A stretch of DNA of 15,747 bases from the NCBI GenBank assembly GCA_946537565.1, contig CAMNFW010000019.1, positions 1 to 15,747 on the forward strand. Reading direction: 5' to 3'. The DNA comes from an uncultured Ruminococcus sp. Its GTDB lineage: Bacteria; Bacillota; Clostridia; Oscillospirales; Ruminococcaceae. Numbering within the stretch: the stretch's first letter is position 1; the number at the start of each line of letters is the position of its first letter. Of this stretch, positions 14,433 to 15,747 are shown piece after piece. The notes beneath the pieces are model-generated. The model had not been told where the DNA came from. It saw nothing but the letters and a program-made list of their open reading frames with translations, and did not search any database. Both the position numbers and the translations under genes were made by a program.

Positions 14433-15614
14433 ATGTCAAACGAAATGGAATTAAAATACGGCTGCAATCCTAATCAGAAGCCGTCAAGAGTATATATGGC
14501 AGACGGCAGCGAGCTTCCGATAACAGTTCTCTGCGGAAGACCGGGATATATCAATCTGCTGGACGCTCTCAACGGCTGGCAGCTGGTAAAGGAGCTTAAG
14601 GCAGCAACAGGAGTTTGTGCAGCGACCTCATTCAAGCACGTTTCACCAGCCGGCGCAGCTATCGGCAGACCCTTAAGCGATGATCTCAAGAAGATATACT
14701 GGGTAGATGATCTTGGCGAGCTAAGTCCCCTTGCCAGTGCATATGCAAGAGCAAGAGGTGCAGACAGAATGTCTTCATACGGCGATTTCATTGCACTTTC
14801 AGATAAGGTTGATGTATGCACAGCAAAAATGATACAGCGAGAGGTAAGCGACGGAATTATCGCTCCTGACTACGATGACGAGGCTCTGGAAATTCTTAAA
14901 TCAAAGAGAAAAGGCACTTATTGTATCCTTAAGATAGACGAGAGCTATAAGCCGGCACCTATCGAGACCAAGCAGGTTTATGGTGTATCCTTCGAGCAGG
15001 GACGCAATGAGCTGGATATCAACCGTGAGCTGCTGGCAAATATCGTTACAGAGAATAAAAATATCCCCGACGATAAAAAGGACGACCTGCTTATCTCCCT
15101 TATCACCCTTAAGTATACCCAGTCCAATTCCGTATGCTATGTAAAGGACGGACAGGCAATAGGCATAGGCGCAGGACAGCAGTCCCGTATCCACTGCACA
15201 AGACTTGCCGGTCAGAAAGCAGATAACTGGTGGCTCAGACAGTCACCCCAGGTAATGGGACTTGAATTTGTGGACGATATTCGCAGAGCAGACCGTGACA
15301 ATGCAATTGATGTATATATCGGCGACGAGTATGAGGACGTGCTTCGTGAGGGCGAGTGGCAGAGAATATTCAAGGTAAAGCCTGCTGTATTCACCGCTGA
15401 GGAAAAGAAAGCATGGCTGGCAAAGAACACCGGTGTATGCCTGGGCTCGGACGCATTCTTCCCCTTCGGTGACAACATCGAGCGTGCAAAGAAATCCGGC
15501 GTTGAGTATATCGCAGAGCCGGGCGGTTCTATCCGTGACGATAACGTTATCGAGACCTGCAATAAGTACGGAATTGCTATGGCGTTCACCGGAATCAGAC
15601 TGTTCCACCATTAA
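14433..15614 (+). CDS. purH: AICAR transformylase (PurH transformylase domain without the cyclohydrolase domain)
   Basis: Start at ATG 14433, with AAGGAGGA nine bases upstream; a TTG at 14400 in frame lies before that site and is rejected. The 393-residue protein uses 10-formyltetrahydrofolate to formylate AICAR to FAICAR. It begins directly at the transformylase domain: LKYGCNPNQKPS (7-18), FKHVSPAGAA (67-76) with the catalytic Lys68-His69 pair, LKYTQSNSV, GQQSRIHCTRLAGQKADNWW and DAFFPFGD with PGGSIRDDNVI near the end. Bifunctional PurH is about 510-520 residues; the whole N-terminal MGS-like cyclohydrolase domain is absent, with a clean start and good ribosome site, so this is not a truncation by damage. 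The PurO-type gene upstream supplies that activity. This stand-alone form has been called PurV. It is the last gene before a terminator. Confidence 0.94.
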   Translation: MSNEMELKYGCNPNQKPSRVYMADGSELPITVLCGRPGYINLLDALNGWQLVKELKAATGVCAATSFKHVSPAGAAIGRPLSDDLKKIYWVDDLGELSPLASAYARARGADRMSSYGDFIALSDKVDVCTAKMIQREVSDGIIAPDYDDEALEILKSKRKGTYCILKIDESYKPAPIETKQVYGVSFEQGRNELDINRELLANIVTENKNIPDDKKDDLLISLITLKYTQSNSVCYVKDGQAIGIGAGQQSRIHCTRLAGQKADNWWLRQSPQVMGLEFVDDIRRADRDNAIDVYIGDEYEDVLREGEWQRIFKVKPAVFTAEEKKAWLAKNTGVCLGSDAFFPFGDNIERAKKSGVEYIAEPGGSIRDDNVIETCNKYGIAMAFTGIRLFHH

Positions 15615-15672
15615 TATTTAAGCGGTCAGGGAAAGAGCTGACAGTGCAGGATTTTAATTCTTAATATATATT

Positions 15673-15706
15673 ACAAAAGCCACAGTGTAATAGCTGCGGC
15701 TTTTGT
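15673..15706 (+). terminator. Rho-independent terminator ending the pur gene run
   Basis: ACAAAAGCC (15673-15681) pairs with GGCTTTTGT (15698-15706). After one A-C mismatch the stem continues with CAG/CTG and a T-G pair. A TATTATT tract follows. It lies 58 bases after the transformylase stop and is the only strong terminator seen on the plus strand after 3063. The remaining bases to the window end are AT-rich with no gene seen. Confidence 0.8.
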
Positions 15707-15747
15707 TATTATTCACAAAATATCGCTGTTGAAATTGTTAGAAATAT

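Overview
The window looks like a chromosomal segment of a moderate-GC Gram-positive gut/rumen clostridium, most like Ruminococcus or a relative in the Oscillospiraceae. This is inferred from gene content: a BspA-type leucine-rich repeat protein, a yajC/TIGR04086 membrane-protein pair, an amidophosphoribosyltransferase beginning MGGFFG, a PurO-type IMP cyclohydrolase beside a transformylase-only PurH, strong Shine-Dalgarno sites and consensus sigma-A promoters. No tRNA, rRNA, CRISPR array, insertion sequence or phage gene was seen.

Layout. Positions 2-637 (+) are the 3' part of a leucine-rich repeat gene cut by the window edge. Positions 666-1760 (+) encode a cytoplasmic TPR-like protein and end at a bidirectional terminator (1771-1803) shared with the convergent minus-strand pair: a TIGR04086-type membrane protein (1808-2203) downstream of yajC (2276-2788). 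Between these two genes lies a terminator-like hairpin whose 3' arm is the Shine-Dalgarno site of the downstream gene. The divergent region 2789-3062 holds two good sigma-A promoters facing away from each other, and a perfect 14-bp palindrome over the predicted yajC start point.

From 3063 to 15614 every gene is on the plus strand, with short gaps and only one clear terminator, at the end (15673-15706). This may be one very long operon, though internal promoters cannot be excluded. It starts with three envelope genes: a GtrB-like polyisoprenyl-phosphate glycosyltransferase, a WG-repeat anchored protein and a two-domain lipoprotein. It continues with purine synthesis genes: purE, purC, a PurF-like gene, purM, purN, a PurO-type cyclohydrolase and a PurH transformylase domain. 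Set among these are small genes without an obvious purine role: a DUF6440-like protein, two DUF3592-like membrane proteins, a zinc-ribbon/TM2 protein and a Thr-rich lipoprotein.

Together the pur genes cover PRPP to phosphoribosylamine (PurF-like), GAR formylation (PurN), AIR formation (PurM), carboxylation (PurE), SAICAR synthesis (PurC), AICAR formylation (PurH domain) and ring closure to IMP (PurO type). purD, purL/Q/S, purK, purB and purA are not in the window. The two most notable biochemical points are that the PurF-like protein has lost its glutaminase nucleophile and pocket while keeping the PRPP site and what appear to be all four Fe-S cysteines, and that the last two purine steps are on separate proteins of different origin instead of bifunctional PurH. 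Product names rest on motifs read by eye; no database search was run.
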